Source: Eubacterium sp.
Lineage (GTDB): Bacteria; Bacillota; Clostridia; Peptostreptococcales; Anaerovoracaceae
Assembly: GCA_017533915.1 (NCBI GenBank)
Contig: JAFWHX010000020.1
Coordinates: 156,571-220,570, forward strand
DNA length: 64,000 nucleotides
Direction of reading: 5' to 3'
The stretch's first letter is position 1; each line of letters opens with the position of its first letter. The notes below the pieces were generated by a model. That model worked only from the letters and a program-made list of their open reading frames with translations. It had not been told where the DNA came from and searched no databases. The translations under genes were made by a program, and so were the position numbers. Shown piece after piece: positions 33,539-43,048 of this stretch.

Positions 33539-34681
33539 ATGAGTGTTTACAGAGGAGCCAGAGAGGTTTATATCGGTTCTGAGGATCTTGGAGAGCTGTT
33601 TGCGGGGCACCATAAGGCGTTCATAGTAAGCGACCCATTCATGGTCGAAAACAATATGACCAGCTATATGACCGATAAGCTGGAAGCGCGTGGAATTGAG
33701 GTCCAGGTGTACTCTGAAGTCGGAAGTGACCCGAGCACAGAACTTGTTGCTAAAGGGATCGCTGTACTGTCAGAGGCAAAGCCGGATCTGATCGTAGCAT
33801 TTGGGGGAGGATCAGCTATAGACCTCTGCAAAGCCATGATGTTCTTTGCTCAGAAACAGGGTCTGGTAGATGACGCTAAGTTCGTGGTAGTTCCTACTAC
33901 AAGCGGTACCGGATCAGAAGTTACAGACTTCTCGGTCATAACTGATCTTGAGAAAGAAATCAAATATCCTCTCGTGGACAGATCGCTCATGCCAGATGCA
34001 GCGATACTGGACTGCGAACTCACCAAATCTGTTCCGCCGGCATTTACGGCGGCTACTGGTATGGATGCTCTTACACATGCCATGGAAGCCATCGTATCTA
34101 CAGGTGCGACAGATTTTTCTGATGCTATGGCTGAGAAGACGATCAAGATCGTAAGGTCATATCTTCTGAGATGCTACAGGAATGGCTCTGACATGGAAGC
34201 CAGACAGGCAATGCATAATGGAGCCACTATGGCAGGCGTAGCTTTCAATAACGCCGGACTTGGGATCAACCATAGCACAGCGCATGCAGTAGGCGCTCAT
34301 TTCCACATTCCTCATGGAAAAGCCTGCGCGATCATGATGCCTTATGTTATCAGGTGCAATGCAAAGAACGAGAACGCGAGGCTGAATTACGCCAGGATCT
34401 CCAGACTTATCAAGATGGATGAATCCGGTATCAACCAGAGCGTGCTCAACCTCATAGATACGATATTCAGATTCAATAAAGAGCTTGGTATCCCTGTCAC
34501 ACTGAGAGATGCCGGAGTAGGACTTGAAGATTTCAAGGAAGATCTGGACGCAATGGTGGATTCCGCAATGAAAGATACCTGCACCAAGACTAATCCTAGA
34601 GTCGTCTCCAAGGAAGAAATGCGTCAGCTGTTCATAGACGCATTCTTCGGAGACAAGATCAAGCTCAGGAACCTTTACTGA
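33539..34681 (+). CDS. eutG: Iron-containing alcohol dehydrogenase, EutG/PduQ-like
   Basis: 380-residue type III (iron) alcohol dehydrogenase that reduces acetaldehyde to ethanol and recycles NADH in the microcompartment. The NAD site is FGGGSAIDLCKAM, followed by VVPTTSGTGSEVT; metal ligands are Asp/His residues in GMDALTHAMEA, NHSTAHAVGAHFHIPHG. First gene of the operon. The ribosome site (GGGCGAGG) is modest. No obvious encapsulation peptide at either end. Confidence 0.92.
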   Translation: MSVYRGAREVYIGSEDLGELFAGHHKAFIVSDPFMVENNMTSYMTDKLEARGIEVQVYSEVGSDPSTELVAKGIAVLSEAKPDLIVAFGGGSAIDLCKAMMFFAQKQGLVDDAKFVVVPTTSGTGSEVTDFSVITDLEKEIKYPLVDRSLMPDAAILDCELTKSVPPAFTAATGMDALTHAMEAIVSTGATDFSDAMAEKTIKIVRSYLLRCYRNGSDMEARQAMHNGATMAGVAFNNAGLGINHSTAHAVGAHFHIPHGKACAIMMPYVIRCNAKNENARLNYARISRLIKMDESGINQSVLNLIDTIFRFNKELGIPVTLRDAGVGLEDFKEDLDAMVDSAMKDTCTKTNPRVVSKEEMRQLFIDAFFGDKIKLRNLY

Positions 34682-34768
34682 TCTGCATATCACCGATCCT
34701 GCGGTAGTATAGATGCCGCATACACACTAAAACTTTCAGACAGTCGATGAAAAGAGGATCTGCTGCTC

Positions 34769-35119
34769 ATGGAAATGGAAAATGGAAAAGAGCGAATAAT
34801 ACAGGAATTCGTGCCTGGGCGTCAAGTAACGCTTGCGCACGTTATCGCTAATCCTGTTCCTGATCTTTATGAGAAACTGGGAATTTACGACGTAAGCGGC
34901 GCTTTGGGTATTTTTACACTTACGCCGTCAGAATCCTCGATCATAGCAGGAGATGCTGCGAGCAAAGCTGGAAATGTCCAGATCGGTTTTGTTGACAGGT
35001 TCAATGGATCACTGCTCGTATATGGAGATGTATCTGCCGTGAAGGCTGCAATGAAAGGTGTAATGATGCTGCTCTGTGACAAGATGGGCTTTACACCGAC
35101 TGAGATCACAGAGAGTTAG
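34769..35119 (+). CDS. eutS: Ethanolamine BMC shell protein EutS (copy 1)
   Basis: 116-residue circularly permuted BMC-H hexamer protein: RIIQEFVPGRQVTLAHVIANP, LGIFTLTPSES, GFVDRFNGSLLVYGDVSAVKAAM. EutS hexamers are bent and help set shell curvature. Followed 23 bases later by a second, ~70% similar copy, so the two may form mixed or alternative hexamers. Start has GAGG 12 bases upstream. Confidence 0.93.
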   Translation: MEMENGKERIIQEFVPGRQVTLAHVIANPVPDLYEKLGIYDVSGALGIFTLTPSESSIIAGDAASKAGNVQIGFVDRFNGSLLVYGDVSAVKAAMKGVMMLLCDKMGFTPTEITES

Positions 35120-35142
35120 GAATAGAATTAAGGGTATCCCTG

Positions 35143-35523
35143 ATGGCTGGATTTGAAGGAGAAGAAAAGAAGAAGACCGCTTTCGAAGGTAAGCAGAGGG
35201 TCGTCCAGGAATTCGTACCGGGGCGTCAGGTGACAATGGCGCACGTGATCGCGAATCCTGTCCCTGAGCTCTATAAGAAGCTTGGGATCTTCGACGTGAC
35301 AGGGGCGATCGGGATCTTCACACTGACTCCTTCCGAGTCTGCGATAATAGCTGGCGATGTGGCAAGCAAAGCTGCTCAGATACATATAGGGTTTGTCGAC
35401 AGGTTCAGCGGATCGCTTCTCATATATGGAGATGTATCAGCGGTGAAGGCTGCTGTGGATGCAGTACTCAATCAGCTTTGCGTCAGGATGGGATATACTC
35501 CATGCGAGGTGACCGGCAACTGA
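35143..35523 (+). CDS. eutS: Ethanolamine BMC shell protein EutS (copy 2)
   Basis: 126-residue EutS paralog with a longer charged N-terminus (GEEKKKTAFEGKQ) before the same VVQEFVPGRQVTMAHVIANP core, GIFTLTPSESAII, GFVDRFSGSLLIYGDVSAVKAAV. Its stop overlaps the eutP start (TGATG), indicating translational coupling. The extra N-terminal Lys/Glu stretch is the main difference from copy 1. Confidence 0.93.
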   Translation: MAGFEGEEKKKTAFEGKQRVVQEFVPGRQVTMAHVIANPVPELYKKLGIFDVTGAIGIFTLTPSESAIIAGDVASKAAQIHIGFVDRFSGSLLIYGDVSAVKAAVDAVLNQLCVRMGYTPCEVTGN

Positions 35524-36038
35524 TGAAACGTGTGATATTTGTTGGCAACATAGGCTCCGGCAAAACCACACTTTCACAGGTCATTCACGGAGAAGACATA
35601 GAATATGCCAAGACTCAGATGGTAACGGTCTGGGGAGATGATATTGTAGATACACCGGGTGAATATCTGGAAGCCGGTTATATGAAAGGTGTGCTCAATG
35701 TTACGGCAGCTGAGGCACAGGTCATAGGTCTTGTGTGTTCAGCGCCGGAACCGAGAAACAAATTCAGTCCCGGGTATGGCGGATCATTTGCCAAGGATGT
35801 GATCGGAATAGTTACTAAAATAGACATAGCTGATCCGATACAGATAGAAAGAGCAGAGAAGATGCTCAGAATGGCAGGAGCCAGAAAAATATTCAAGATC
35901 AGTTCCTATACCGGTGAAGGTGTACCGGAACTGGCTGAATATCTTGCGGAAAGTCCTGAAGAAGCTGACAAGATAATATCAGGGCTAAAACTTAGAGACA
36001 CAAAGGTGATCTCGGTGTCTAAGACATCAAGGAAATAG
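35523..36038 (+). CDS. eutP: Ethanolamine utilization GTPase-like protein EutP
   Basis: 171-residue P-loop protein of the EutP/PduV family. Walker A/G1 is GNIGSGKTT, G3 is DTPGEY, G4 is TKID, and SSYTGEG fits G5. EutP has been reported to act as an acetate kinase in some bacteria; a shell-associated GTPase role is the alternative. The ATG at 35523 overlaps the eutS stop; the frame is open 15 codons upstream but the GNIGSGKTT context fixes this start. Confidence 0.9.
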   Translation: MKRVIFVGNIGSGKTTLSQVIHGEDIEYAKTQMVTVWGDDIVDTPGEYLEAGYMKGVLNVTAAEAQVIGLVCSAPEPRNKFSPGYGGSFAKDVIGIVTKIDIADPIQIERAEKMLRMAGARKIFKISSYTGEGVPELAEYLAESPEEADKIISGLKLRDTKVISVSKTSRK

Positions 36039-36081
36039 TAATACTCGACGTTGAAAGCAGAAAGTCTATAAGTGTTCGCGT

Positions 36082-37509
36082 ATGAAAGAGACCATTAAGA
36101 GCGTAGGAATCGATATCGGGACATCAACTACTCAGCTTATCTTCAGTACGATCGTGATCGAGAACATGGCAGGAATGTTCAGTGTTCCCAGGATCGAGAT
36201 CGTAGATACGACAGTTGATTACGAAAGTGATATTTACTTTACTCCACTTATTGACAACCTGAATATAGATGCGGAGAAAGTCAAAGATATAGTAAAAGGC
36301 GAATACGAGAAAGCACACAAAGATCCTAAAGATCTTCATACCGGTGCTGTGATCATAACAGGTGAGACAGCTCGTAAGGAGAATGCGAATGAGGTTCTGA
36401 ATGCTCTTTCCGATATGGCAGGAGAATTCGTAGTTGCGACTGCGGGTCCTGACCTGGAATCCGTGCTCGCGGCAAAAGGTGCAGGAGCAAATACCAAGTC
36501 GGAAGACGAGAAATGCACTATCGTAAACATCGATATAGGAGGCGGGACCAGTAATCTCGCAGGTTTCCACAGAGGAAATCTCGTCGGTACGGCGTGTCTG
36601 GATATAGGCGGAAGGCTGATCAAGATACAGAACGGCAAGATCTCATACATTATGGATAAGATCGCAAGGCTCGCAAAGAACCATGGGATCGACATCAATG
36701 TCGGAGATACTGCTGATGCGTATAAGCTCAGAAAGATATGCGACATCATGGCAAGGCATCTGGCCATGTCAGTAGGGCTTGTCCCTAAAGATGACGAACA
36801 TATGGGTTTGTACACAAATGACGGTTCTCCAATCGGTGATAATGTCAAACCTGACGGGATAATGTTCTCAGGCGGCGTAGCTGACGTCGTATATTATCCG
36901 AAAGATAATGAAGACCCGTTTAGATATGGTGATATCGGTCCGATTCTTGCAGATGCCATCAATGATTCAGCAGATTTCAGAAAGCTGAAGAGATATGATG
37001 CTGTAGAAACGATCAGGGCTACAGTAGTAGGCGCAGGAACACATACGACTAAAGTAAGCGGAAGCACAATATACTTTGATGAAGGTACTCTTCCGATCAA
37101 GAACAGCCCTGTGATCAAGATCACCGACGAGCAGGAAACGGATCCTCATATGATCACCAAGCTGATCAGAGAGAAATCAGAAGTATTTGAAAGCGGGAAT
37201 ACCGGCGAGATAATAGCTATAGGTCTTTCCTCTTCGCACTACAGCCACTTCGGAGAGATACAGGAGCTTGCAGACGCGATAGTCAAGGGGCTTGACCTGA
37301 ATGATCCAAGACCAGTTATAGTAGTACTGGAAAATGACGTAGCAAAAGTTCTCGGTAATTCGATCAAGCTGAAGATGAATATGAAGCGTAAGCTTATCTG
37401 CATCGACAGTGTATATGTAAACGACGGTGACTATATAGACATCGGCGAGCCTGTCGCAGGCGGCAGGGTAGTGCCGGTAGTAACTAAAACACTTATTTTC
37501 AACAGATGA
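36082..37509 (+). CDS. eutA: Ethanolamine ammonia-lyase reactivating factor EutA (copy 1)
   Basis: 475-residue actin-fold ATPase that exchanges damaged cobalamin from EutBC. Phosphate-1 motif is SVGIDIGTSTTQLIF; others are VATAGPDLESVLA, NIDIGGGTSNLA, CLDIGGRLI, MFSGGVADVVYYP and the C-terminal GDYIDIGEPVAGG. A second full-length copy follows 24 bases downstream; two EutA in one operon are unusual. Ribosome site before 36082 is weak. Confidence 0.93.
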   Translation: MKETIKSVGIDIGTSTTQLIFSTIVIENMAGMFSVPRIEIVDTTVDYESDIYFTPLIDNLNIDAEKVKDIVKGEYEKAHKDPKDLHTGAVIITGETARKENANEVLNALSDMAGEFVVATAGPDLESVLAAKGAGANTKSEDEKCTIVNIDIGGGTSNLAGFHRGNLVGTACLDIGGRLIKIQNGKISYIMDKIARLAKNHGIDINVGDTADAYKLRKICDIMARHLAMSVGLVPKDDEHMGLYTNDGSPIGDNVKPDGIMFSGGVADVVYYPKDNEDPFRYGDIGPILADAINDSADFRKLKRYDAVETIRATVVGAGTHTTKVSGSTIYFDEGTLPIKNSPVIKITDEQETDPHMITKLIREKSEVFESGNTGEIIAIGLSSSHYSHFGEIQELADAIVKGLDLNDPRPVIVVLENDVAKVLGNSIKLKMNMKRKLICIDSVYVNDGDYIDIGEPVAGGRVVPVVTKTLIFNR

Positions 37510-37533
37510 TGAAAGCATTAAGGAGAAAAGCTA

Positions 37534-39003
37534 ATGGGATGTGCATGTGAAACAACAGGTGCGATCGGCGGAGGCCTCAGGCAGGTTCTTACAAGCGTAG
37601 GTATCGACATCGGTACATCAACTACTCAGTTGATTTTCAGCCATATCACGATCGTAAATATGGCAAATGCTATTTCTGTTCCTAGGATCGAGATCCTGGA
37701 TACAGATGTATTCTATAAGAGCCCGATATATTTCACACCGCTCCTGAACGATCTTGACATCGATGCTGATGGAGTCAAGAAGATCGTGACAGACGAGTAT
37801 AAGAAAGCCGGTATGGAACCTGATGATATCAATACAGGAGCTGTAATCATCACCGGTGAGAGTGCTCGTAAAGAAAATGCTAATGAAGTTCTTGAGGCAA
37901 TGAGCGATCTTGCCGGAGATTTCGTAGTAGCTACAGCTGGACCTGACCTTGAGTCTGTTCTTGCTGCCAGGGGAGCTGGAGCTGACTGGATGTCTGACGA
38001 GAACAGGACGACGATCTGCAACCTGGACGTCGGAGGCGGTACGACGAACCTCGCTGTATTCAACAGAGGAAGCCTTGAGGGAACGAGCTGCCTGGATATC
38101 GGCGGAAGACTTATTAAAGTCAATAACGGCAAGATCACATATATTTTCCATAAGACTGAAAAGCTTGCAAAGGCACATGGTCTGGAGATGCATGTAGGTG
38201 ATGTTGCTGATAAAGATAAGATCAGGAAGCTATGTGATATCATGGCGAAGCATCTTGCAGTAGCCATTGGAATCGGTGCGCCTGATGATGAGCACGACAG
38301 CCTGTACACGAATGACGGAAAGATCATCGACTTCAAGCATAAAGTTGAAGGAGTGACATTTTCGGGCGGTGTTTCAGATATTGTATATAATCCAGTAGCA
38401 GGCGGAGATCCGTTCAGATACGGAGATATTGGTCCTATCCTTGGAGATGCGATCAATGACTGCCCGGATTTCAGGAATGTTAAGAGATATCAGTCGGTCG
38501 AGACTATCAGAGCTACTGTAGTCGGAGCCGGAAGTCATACAACTAACGTGAGCGGAAGCACTATCAATTATGATAAGCATACACTTCCGATCAAGAATGT
38601 GCCTATTATCCGAGTCAAGCAGGAAGTAGAGGAAGATCTTCCTCTCTTTGAGAAGACTCTCCAGGAGAGGATTCAGGTTTATGACAGCGGAAATACAGGC
38701 GAAGTCATAGGCGTCGGAATGTCCGGACAAACGTACGAGCATTTTGATGATATACAAGCCCTCGCAAAATCGATACTGCGAGGCTTCAAGAACTACAAGA
38801 ATCGTCCGATCGTTGTAGTACTTGAAAATGATATAGCCAAGGTCCTTGGAAATGCCATCAAGGCATATATGGAAGAGGATCAGCCGCTTATCTGTATCGA
38901 TAGTATCTTCGTCAGGGACGGTGATTACGTCGACATTGGAGTACCGGTAGCCAGTGGACATGTAGTCCCGGTCATAACGAAGACATTAATATTTAATCAC
39001 TAA
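37534..39003 (+). CDS. eutA: Ethanolamine ammonia-lyase reactivating factor EutA (copy 2)
   Basis: 489 residues, colinear with copy 1 (SVGIDIGTSTTQLIF, CNLDVGGGTTNLAVF, TFSGGVSDIVYNP, GDYVDIGVPVASG) but with an N-terminal extension MGCACETTGAIGGGLRQ. The Cys-x-Cys and short helix could be a metal site or a targeting tail; I cannot tell. Strong AAGGAG ribosome site. In copy 1 the corresponding N-terminus begins directly at the actin fold. Confidence 0.93.
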   Translation: MGCACETTGAIGGGLRQVLTSVGIDIGTSTTQLIFSHITIVNMANAISVPRIEILDTDVFYKSPIYFTPLLNDLDIDADGVKKIVTDEYKKAGMEPDDINTGAVIITGESARKENANEVLEAMSDLAGDFVVATAGPDLESVLAARGAGADWMSDENRTTICNLDVGGGTTNLAVFNRGSLEGTSCLDIGGRLIKVNNGKITYIFHKTEKLAKAHGLEMHVGDVADKDKIRKLCDIMAKHLAVAIGIGAPDDEHDSLYTNDGKIIDFKHKVEGVTFSGGVSDIVYNPVAGGDPFRYGDIGPILGDAINDCPDFRNVKRYQSVETIRATVVGAGSHTTNVSGSTINYDKHTLPIKNVPIIRVKQEVEEDLPLFEKTLQERIQVYDSGNTGEVIGVGMSGQTYEHFDDIQALAKSILRGFKNYKNRPIVVVLENDIAKVLGNAIKAYMEEDQPLICIDSIFVRDGDYVDIGVPVASGHVVPVITKTLIFNH

Positions 39004-39029
39004 AAGAATGAAAGCAAGAGGTGAGAAAA

Positions 39030-40421
39030 GTGATCCTAAAAACAAAGTTACACGGTCATTTATACGAATTCAAAGACGTATGTGAAGTAATGGCCAAAGC
39101 TAACGAGGAGAAGTCAGGAGACAAACTCGCAGGGATTGCTGCTGAATCAGCTGAGGAAAGAGTTGCCGCTAAATGGGTACTGGCAAACATGACTCTGAAT
39201 GATTTAAGAAACAATCCAGCCGTTCCTTATGAGGACGACGATGTAACGAGGATCATCGAAGATGACGTTAATGAGTCGATCTTCAATGACCACAAGAATC
39301 AGACAGTATCTGAGTTCAGAGAGTGGATGCTTGACACTAAGACTTCAAGACACGATGTTAAGAGAGCGGGTCGTGGAGTTACTTCTGAGATTGCTGCCGG
39401 TGTTTGCAAACTCATGAGTAACATGGACCTGATCTACGGTGCTAAGAAGATCAGAACATCCGCACACTGCAACACAACAATCGGAGAAGACGGTACCTTC
39501 TCATCAAGACTTCAGCCTAACCACCCAGTAGACGATCCTGACGCCATTCAGGCACAGATCATGGAAGGTCTTTCACTGGGATGCGGCGATGCCGTTATCG
39601 GTATCAACCCTGTAGACGATGGTCTTGAATCTGTTGCAAGACTGCTCAAGATGATGGACGAGTTCAGAAATAAGTGGGAAGTTCCTGCTCAGATCTGCGT
39701 ACTTGCTCACATCACAACTCAGATCGAAGCTGCCAAGAGGTTCAATGCTCCTATCGACTGCGTATTCCAGTCAATCGCTGGATCCCAGAAAGGTAACGAG
39801 TCATTCGGTGTTACACCGCAGATGCTGCAGGACGGCAGAGACTACGCTACGACTCTTGGACGTGCAGACGGACCTAACCTGAACTACTTTGAGACAGGAC
39901 AGGGATCCGAGCTTTCCGCTGATGCTCACAATGGATGGGACCAGGTAGTAATGGAGTCCAGATGCTATGGACTTGCTAAGCACTATGATCCGTTCCTGCT
40001 GAACACAGTAGTAGGATTCATCGGACCTGAGTATCTGTATGATTCAAAGCAGGTTATCCGTGCTGGTCTGGAAGACCACTTCATGGGCAAGCTGCAGGGA
40101 ATCCCAATGGGATGCGACGCATGCTACACCAACCACATGAAGGCTGACCAGAACGACATCGAGCTGCTGACAACATGCCTGGTAGCTGCTGGTGCTAACT
40201 ACATCATGGGCGTACCTGAAGGCGATGACTGCATGCTTATGTATCAGTGCACAGGTTTCCATGAATCACCGGCTGTTCGTGAGATCTTCGGACTCAGACC
40301 TGCAAAGGAATTCGACCAGTGGCTTGAGAGAATGGGCTTCTCGAAGGATGGACTCCTGACAGAGAGAGCTGGAGATGCTTCTGTATTCTTCGGCGATCCT
40401 AAGGACATCATGCTTTGGTAG
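39030..40421 (+). CDS. eutB: Ethanolamine ammonia-lyase large subunit EutB
   Basis: 463-residue TIM-barrel catalytic subunit of the adenosylcobalamin-dependent ethanolamine ammonia-lyase, which makes acetaldehyde and ammonia. Highly conserved stretches include EEKSGDKLAGIAAES, TSRHDVKRAGRGVTSE, NTTIGEDGTFSSRLQPNHP, SIAGSQKGNESFGV, YFETGQGSELSADAH and GIPMGCDACYTNH. The GTG at 39030 gives the family N-terminus MILKTKL and sits eight bases after AGAGGTG; the GTG at 39021 lies inside that site. Codon use (many GCT, GTT, CTG) suggests high expression. Confidence 0.96.
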   Translation: MILKTKLHGHLYEFKDVCEVMAKANEEKSGDKLAGIAAESAEERVAAKWVLANMTLNDLRNNPAVPYEDDDVTRIIEDDVNESIFNDHKNQTVSEFREWMLDTKTSRHDVKRAGRGVTSEIAAGVCKLMSNMDLIYGAKKIRTSAHCNTTIGEDGTFSSRLQPNHPVDDPDAIQAQIMEGLSLGCGDAVIGINPVDDGLESVARLLKMMDEFRNKWEVPAQICVLAHITTQIEAAKRFNAPIDCVFQSIAGSQKGNESFGVTPQMLQDGRDYATTLGRADGPNLNYFETGQGSELSADAHNGWDQVVMESRCYGLAKHYDPFLLNTVVGFIGPEYLYDSKQVIRAGLEDHFMGKLQGIPMGCDACYTNHMKADQNDIELLTTCLVAAGANYIMGVPEGDDCMLMYQCTGFHESPAVREIFGLRPAKEFDQWLERMGFSKDGLLTERAGDASVFFGDPKDIMLW

Positions 40422-40436
40422 TAAGGAGGTAGAGCT

Positions 40437-41369
40437 GTGAATACAAATGAATTGAAATCAATCATTGAGGAAGTTCTTGCCGGAATGAACGCTGGTGAGG
40501 CTCCTGCAGCTGAAGCTCCTGCTGAGGCTCCTGCTGCTGAAGAAGCTCCTGCTGAAGATGGAGCAAAATGGACTGCAAAACCATGTCCTTATGGAATTGA
40601 GGACGGAGAGCTCGAAGAGCTCACAAAGATCGACGTTAGAACTCTTTATCTTGTTGAGAATCCTTATGACAAAGAGAGCTACGCAGAGCTGAAATATGCT
40701 GCTCCTTGCCGTCTGGCTATCGGCAAAGCTGGTGCTAGATACAAGACAATGCCGCAGTTGATGTTCAGAGCTGACCACGCTGCTGCTCAGGACGCATGCT
40801 TCTCAGAAGTTGACCAGGACTACGTTGATAACGAACTGAAGCTGTTCACTGTTCAGACACAGTGCGACAGCAAGGACGTATATCTGACAAGACCTGACCT
40901 TGGAAGAAAACTCAGCGATGAAGCTGTTGCTACAATCAAAGAGAAATGCACAATGAATCCACAGGCTCAGATCTACGTATCAGATGGACTTAGCTCATCA
41001 GCTATCAAAGCTAACGCTAAGGACTGCCTGGAAGCTATCATCCAGGGCCTGAAGGCAAAGGGAGTTACAGTTGGCACACCGTTCTTCGTTAAGTACGGAA
41101 GAGTTGCTGTTATGGACCAGGTAAGCGAGATCTTAGGATCCGATGTTACATGCGTACTCATCGGCGAGCGCCCGGGCCTGATCACAGCTAATTCAATGTC
41201 CGCTTACATGGGATACAAGTGCACAGTAGGAATGAACGAGTCCAGAAGAACTCTGATCTCCAACATTCATGCTGCAGGAACACTGCCAGCAGAAGGTGGT
41301 GCTCACGTTGCTGAGATCCTGAAGATCATGCTTGACAAGAAGGTCAGCGGAGTTGACCTGAAGCTGTAA
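40437..41369 (+). CDS. eutC: Ethanolamine ammonia-lyase small subunit EutC
   Basis: 310 residues. The N-terminal helix NELKSIIEEVLAGMNA is an encapsulation-peptide-like amphipathic segment, followed by an Ala/Pro/Glu linker (residues ~20-45) and the Rossmann-like EutC domain that binds cobalamin with EutB. Conserved stretches are AIGKAGARYKTMPQL, RADHAAAQDACFSEV, LTRPDLGRKLSDE, SDGLSSSAI, IGERPGLITANSMSAYM and GMNESRRTLISNIH. GTG start behind a perfect AAGGAGGT. Confidence 0.96.
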   Translation: MNTNELKSIIEEVLAGMNAGEAPAAEAPAEAPAAEEAPAEDGAKWTAKPCPYGIEDGELEELTKIDVRTLYLVENPYDKESYAELKYAAPCRLAIGKAGARYKTMPQLMFRADHAAAQDACFSEVDQDYVDNELKLFTVQTQCDSKDVYLTRPDLGRKLSDEAVATIKEKCTMNPQAQIYVSDGLSSSAIKANAKDCLEAIIQGLKAKGVTVGTPFFVKYGRVAVMDQVSEILGSDVTCVLIGERPGLITANSMSAYMGYKCTVGMNESRRTLISNIHAAGTLPAEGGAHVAEILKIMLDKKVSGVDLKL

Positions 41370-41421
41370 TTTAACTCAGTTTTCAATTAATTTTTCACTT
41401 ATATGTAAAGGAGTAATAAAA

Positions 41422-42093
41422 ATGAAGGGAGATCCATTACAGACCGTTGTATTGGCCGCTAAACTTATTCCTAACGCGAGACCAGAACTCGTAAAAGAAC
41501 TCGCAGGACTCGAAGGAATCGAGCTTCCAGAAGGAATCCAGTCACTTGCTCTTATCAGCACAGACTGCGATGATGTTACTTACACAGCCATCGACGAAGC
41601 AACAAAGAAAGCTGACTGCTGCGTACTGTATGCAAGATCAATGTATGCTGGAGCTGCTAACCAGAACACAGCTCTTGCTGGTGATATCATTGCTCTTCTT
41701 GCTGCACCAAACCCAGCAGAAGCTAGAGCGGGACTTGACGCTGCTATCGACTTCATCGAGAATAAGGCACACTTCATCTCCGCTAGAGATGACGACGAGA
41801 TCTGCTACTATGCTCATACAATTTCAAGAACAGGTTCATATCTGTCAGCTGGAGCTGGCATCGCTGAAGGCGAAGCTCTTGCTTATCTGATCGCTCCTCC
41901 TCTTGAATCAATGTACGGCATGGATGCTGCTCTGAAGGCTGCTGACGTTAAGATGGTAGCTCTGTACAACCCACCATCAGAGACAAACTTCGGTGGCGGA
42001 CTGCTCACAGGAACACAGTCAGCTTGCAAGTCAGCTTGCGACGCTTTTGCTAACGCTGTTCAGTTTGTTGCTGACAACCCAACAGAGTATTAA
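41422..42093 (+). CDS. eutL: Ethanolamine BMC shell protein EutL (trimeric)
   Basis: 223-residue tandem-BMC (BMC-T) shell protein with the EutL order: LIPNARPELVKELAG start, DDVTYTAIDEATKKADC, VLYARSMYAGA, SGAGIAEGEALAYLIAP and NPPSETNFGGGLLTGTQSAC. EutL trimers have gated pores and bind ethanolamine. Only 52 bases separate it from eutC; strong RBS AAAGGAG. Confidence 0.95.
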   Translation: MKGDPLQTVVLAAKLIPNARPELVKELAGLEGIELPEGIQSLALISTDCDDVTYTAIDEATKKADCCVLYARSMYAGAANQNTALAGDIIALLAAPNPAEARAGLDAAIDFIENKAHFISARDDDEICYYAHTISRTGSYLSAGAGIAEGEALAYLIAPPLESMYGMDAALKAADVKMVALYNPPSETNFGGGLLTGTQSACKSACDAFANAVQFVADNPTEY

Positions 42094-42110
42094 TTTGATG
42101 GAGGTACAAG

Positions 42111-42395
42111 ATGAATCAGACATTAGCTTTAGGAATGATCGAGACCAAAGGACTTGTTGGTGCGGTCGAAGCAGCCGATGCTATGGTTAAGGCTGCAAAC
42201 GTTACCCTTATCGGTAAGGTACTCGTAGGTGGCGGACTTGTAACCGTTATGGTAAGAGGAGATGTAGGAGCTGTTAAGGCAGCAGTTGATGCTGGTGCTG
42301 CAGCTGCAGAGAGAGTTGGAGAACTCCTCAGCATCCACGTAATCCCAAGACCACATTCGGAAGTTGAATTTATTCTTCCGAAGCTGGAGGACTAA
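42111..42395 (+). CDS. eutM: Ethanolamine BMC shell protein EutM (copy 1)
   Basis: 94-residue BMC-H shell protein: [50 protein letters not shown]. Main hexameric tile of the shell. Copy 2 (43049) differs at only two of the first 92 residues, although the DNA differs at many synonymous sites. Confidence 0.96.
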   Translation: MNQTLALGMIETKGLVGAVEAADAMVKAANVTLIGKVLVGGGLVTVMVRGDVGAVKAAVDAGAAAAERVGELLSIHVIPRPHSEVEFILPKLED

Positions 42396-42445
42396 TAGCG
42401 TATTGAGATTTTAATGCGTTTTCCGAAACGATAAGGAGAAACCTA

Positions 42446-43015
42446 ATGAACACTACACAAGCTTTAGGTATGATTGAAGTTCGTGGAAGGCTGGGTGCAG
42501 TAGAGGGACTCGACGCCTCGTTAAAAGCTGCAAACGTTTCTCTGGTTAGTATGATCAAGGTTGGCGGGGCACTCACCGCATTCTTTGTGGAAGGCGATAC
42601 TGGAGCAGTCAAGGCTGCTGTGGACGCCGGTGCTGCTGCCGCGGAAAGAGTAAGTGAGCTGAAGTCAGTTCACGTCATTCCAAGACCAGCGCCTGCTGTG
42701 CGCGAGATGATTGGAATGCTTCCGCCGACCACTCCGGATGGCGGTGCTCCTAAGAGTGCGCCAGCAGAGGAGAAACCTGCTGCTCCTGCTCCAGTAGCGG
42801 AAGCCGCAGAAGTCAATAAGACCGCTGAGCCTGACGTAGCTCCTGAAAAAGATGCACAAGACGATGCTCCGATCGCGGATGTTCCGCTGGAGGACATGAC
42901 CGTCGGTGATCTCAGGAGAAAAGCCAGAGCCGTCGAAGGTTTTCCATTGACGAAACAAGAGATCAAATTTGCCAAGAAAGATGAACTGCTTGAAGCATTT
43001 GCAAAAGTAGACTAG
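42446..43015 (+). CDS. eutK: EutK-like BMC-H shell protein with C-terminal SAP/Rho-N-like module
   Basis: 189 residues. The first ~90 residues are a BMC-H domain ([45 protein letters not shown]). A Pro/Ala/Glu-rich linker follows, then a C-terminal ~38-residue module (EDMTVGDLRRKARAVEGFPL..KFAKKDELLEAF) that resembles SAP or Rho-N helical DNA/RNA-binding domains. Enterobacterial EutK also carries a nucleic-acid-binding type C-terminal domain, but of a winged-helix kind. The gene lies between the two eutM copies. Partner nucleic acid or protein is unknown. Confidence 0.85.
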   Translation: MNTTQALGMIEVRGRLGAVEGLDASLKAANVSLVSMIKVGGALTAFFVEGDTGAVKAAVDAGAAAAERVSELKSVHVIPRPAPAVREMIGMLPPTTPDGGAPKSAPAEEKPAAPAPVAEAAEVNKTAEPDVAPEKDAQDDAPIADVPLEDMTVGDLRRKARAVEGFPLTKQEIKFAKKDELLEAFAKVD

Positions 43016-43048
43016 TCTTACGGCTTATTGATTTCCAGGAGGATTAAA

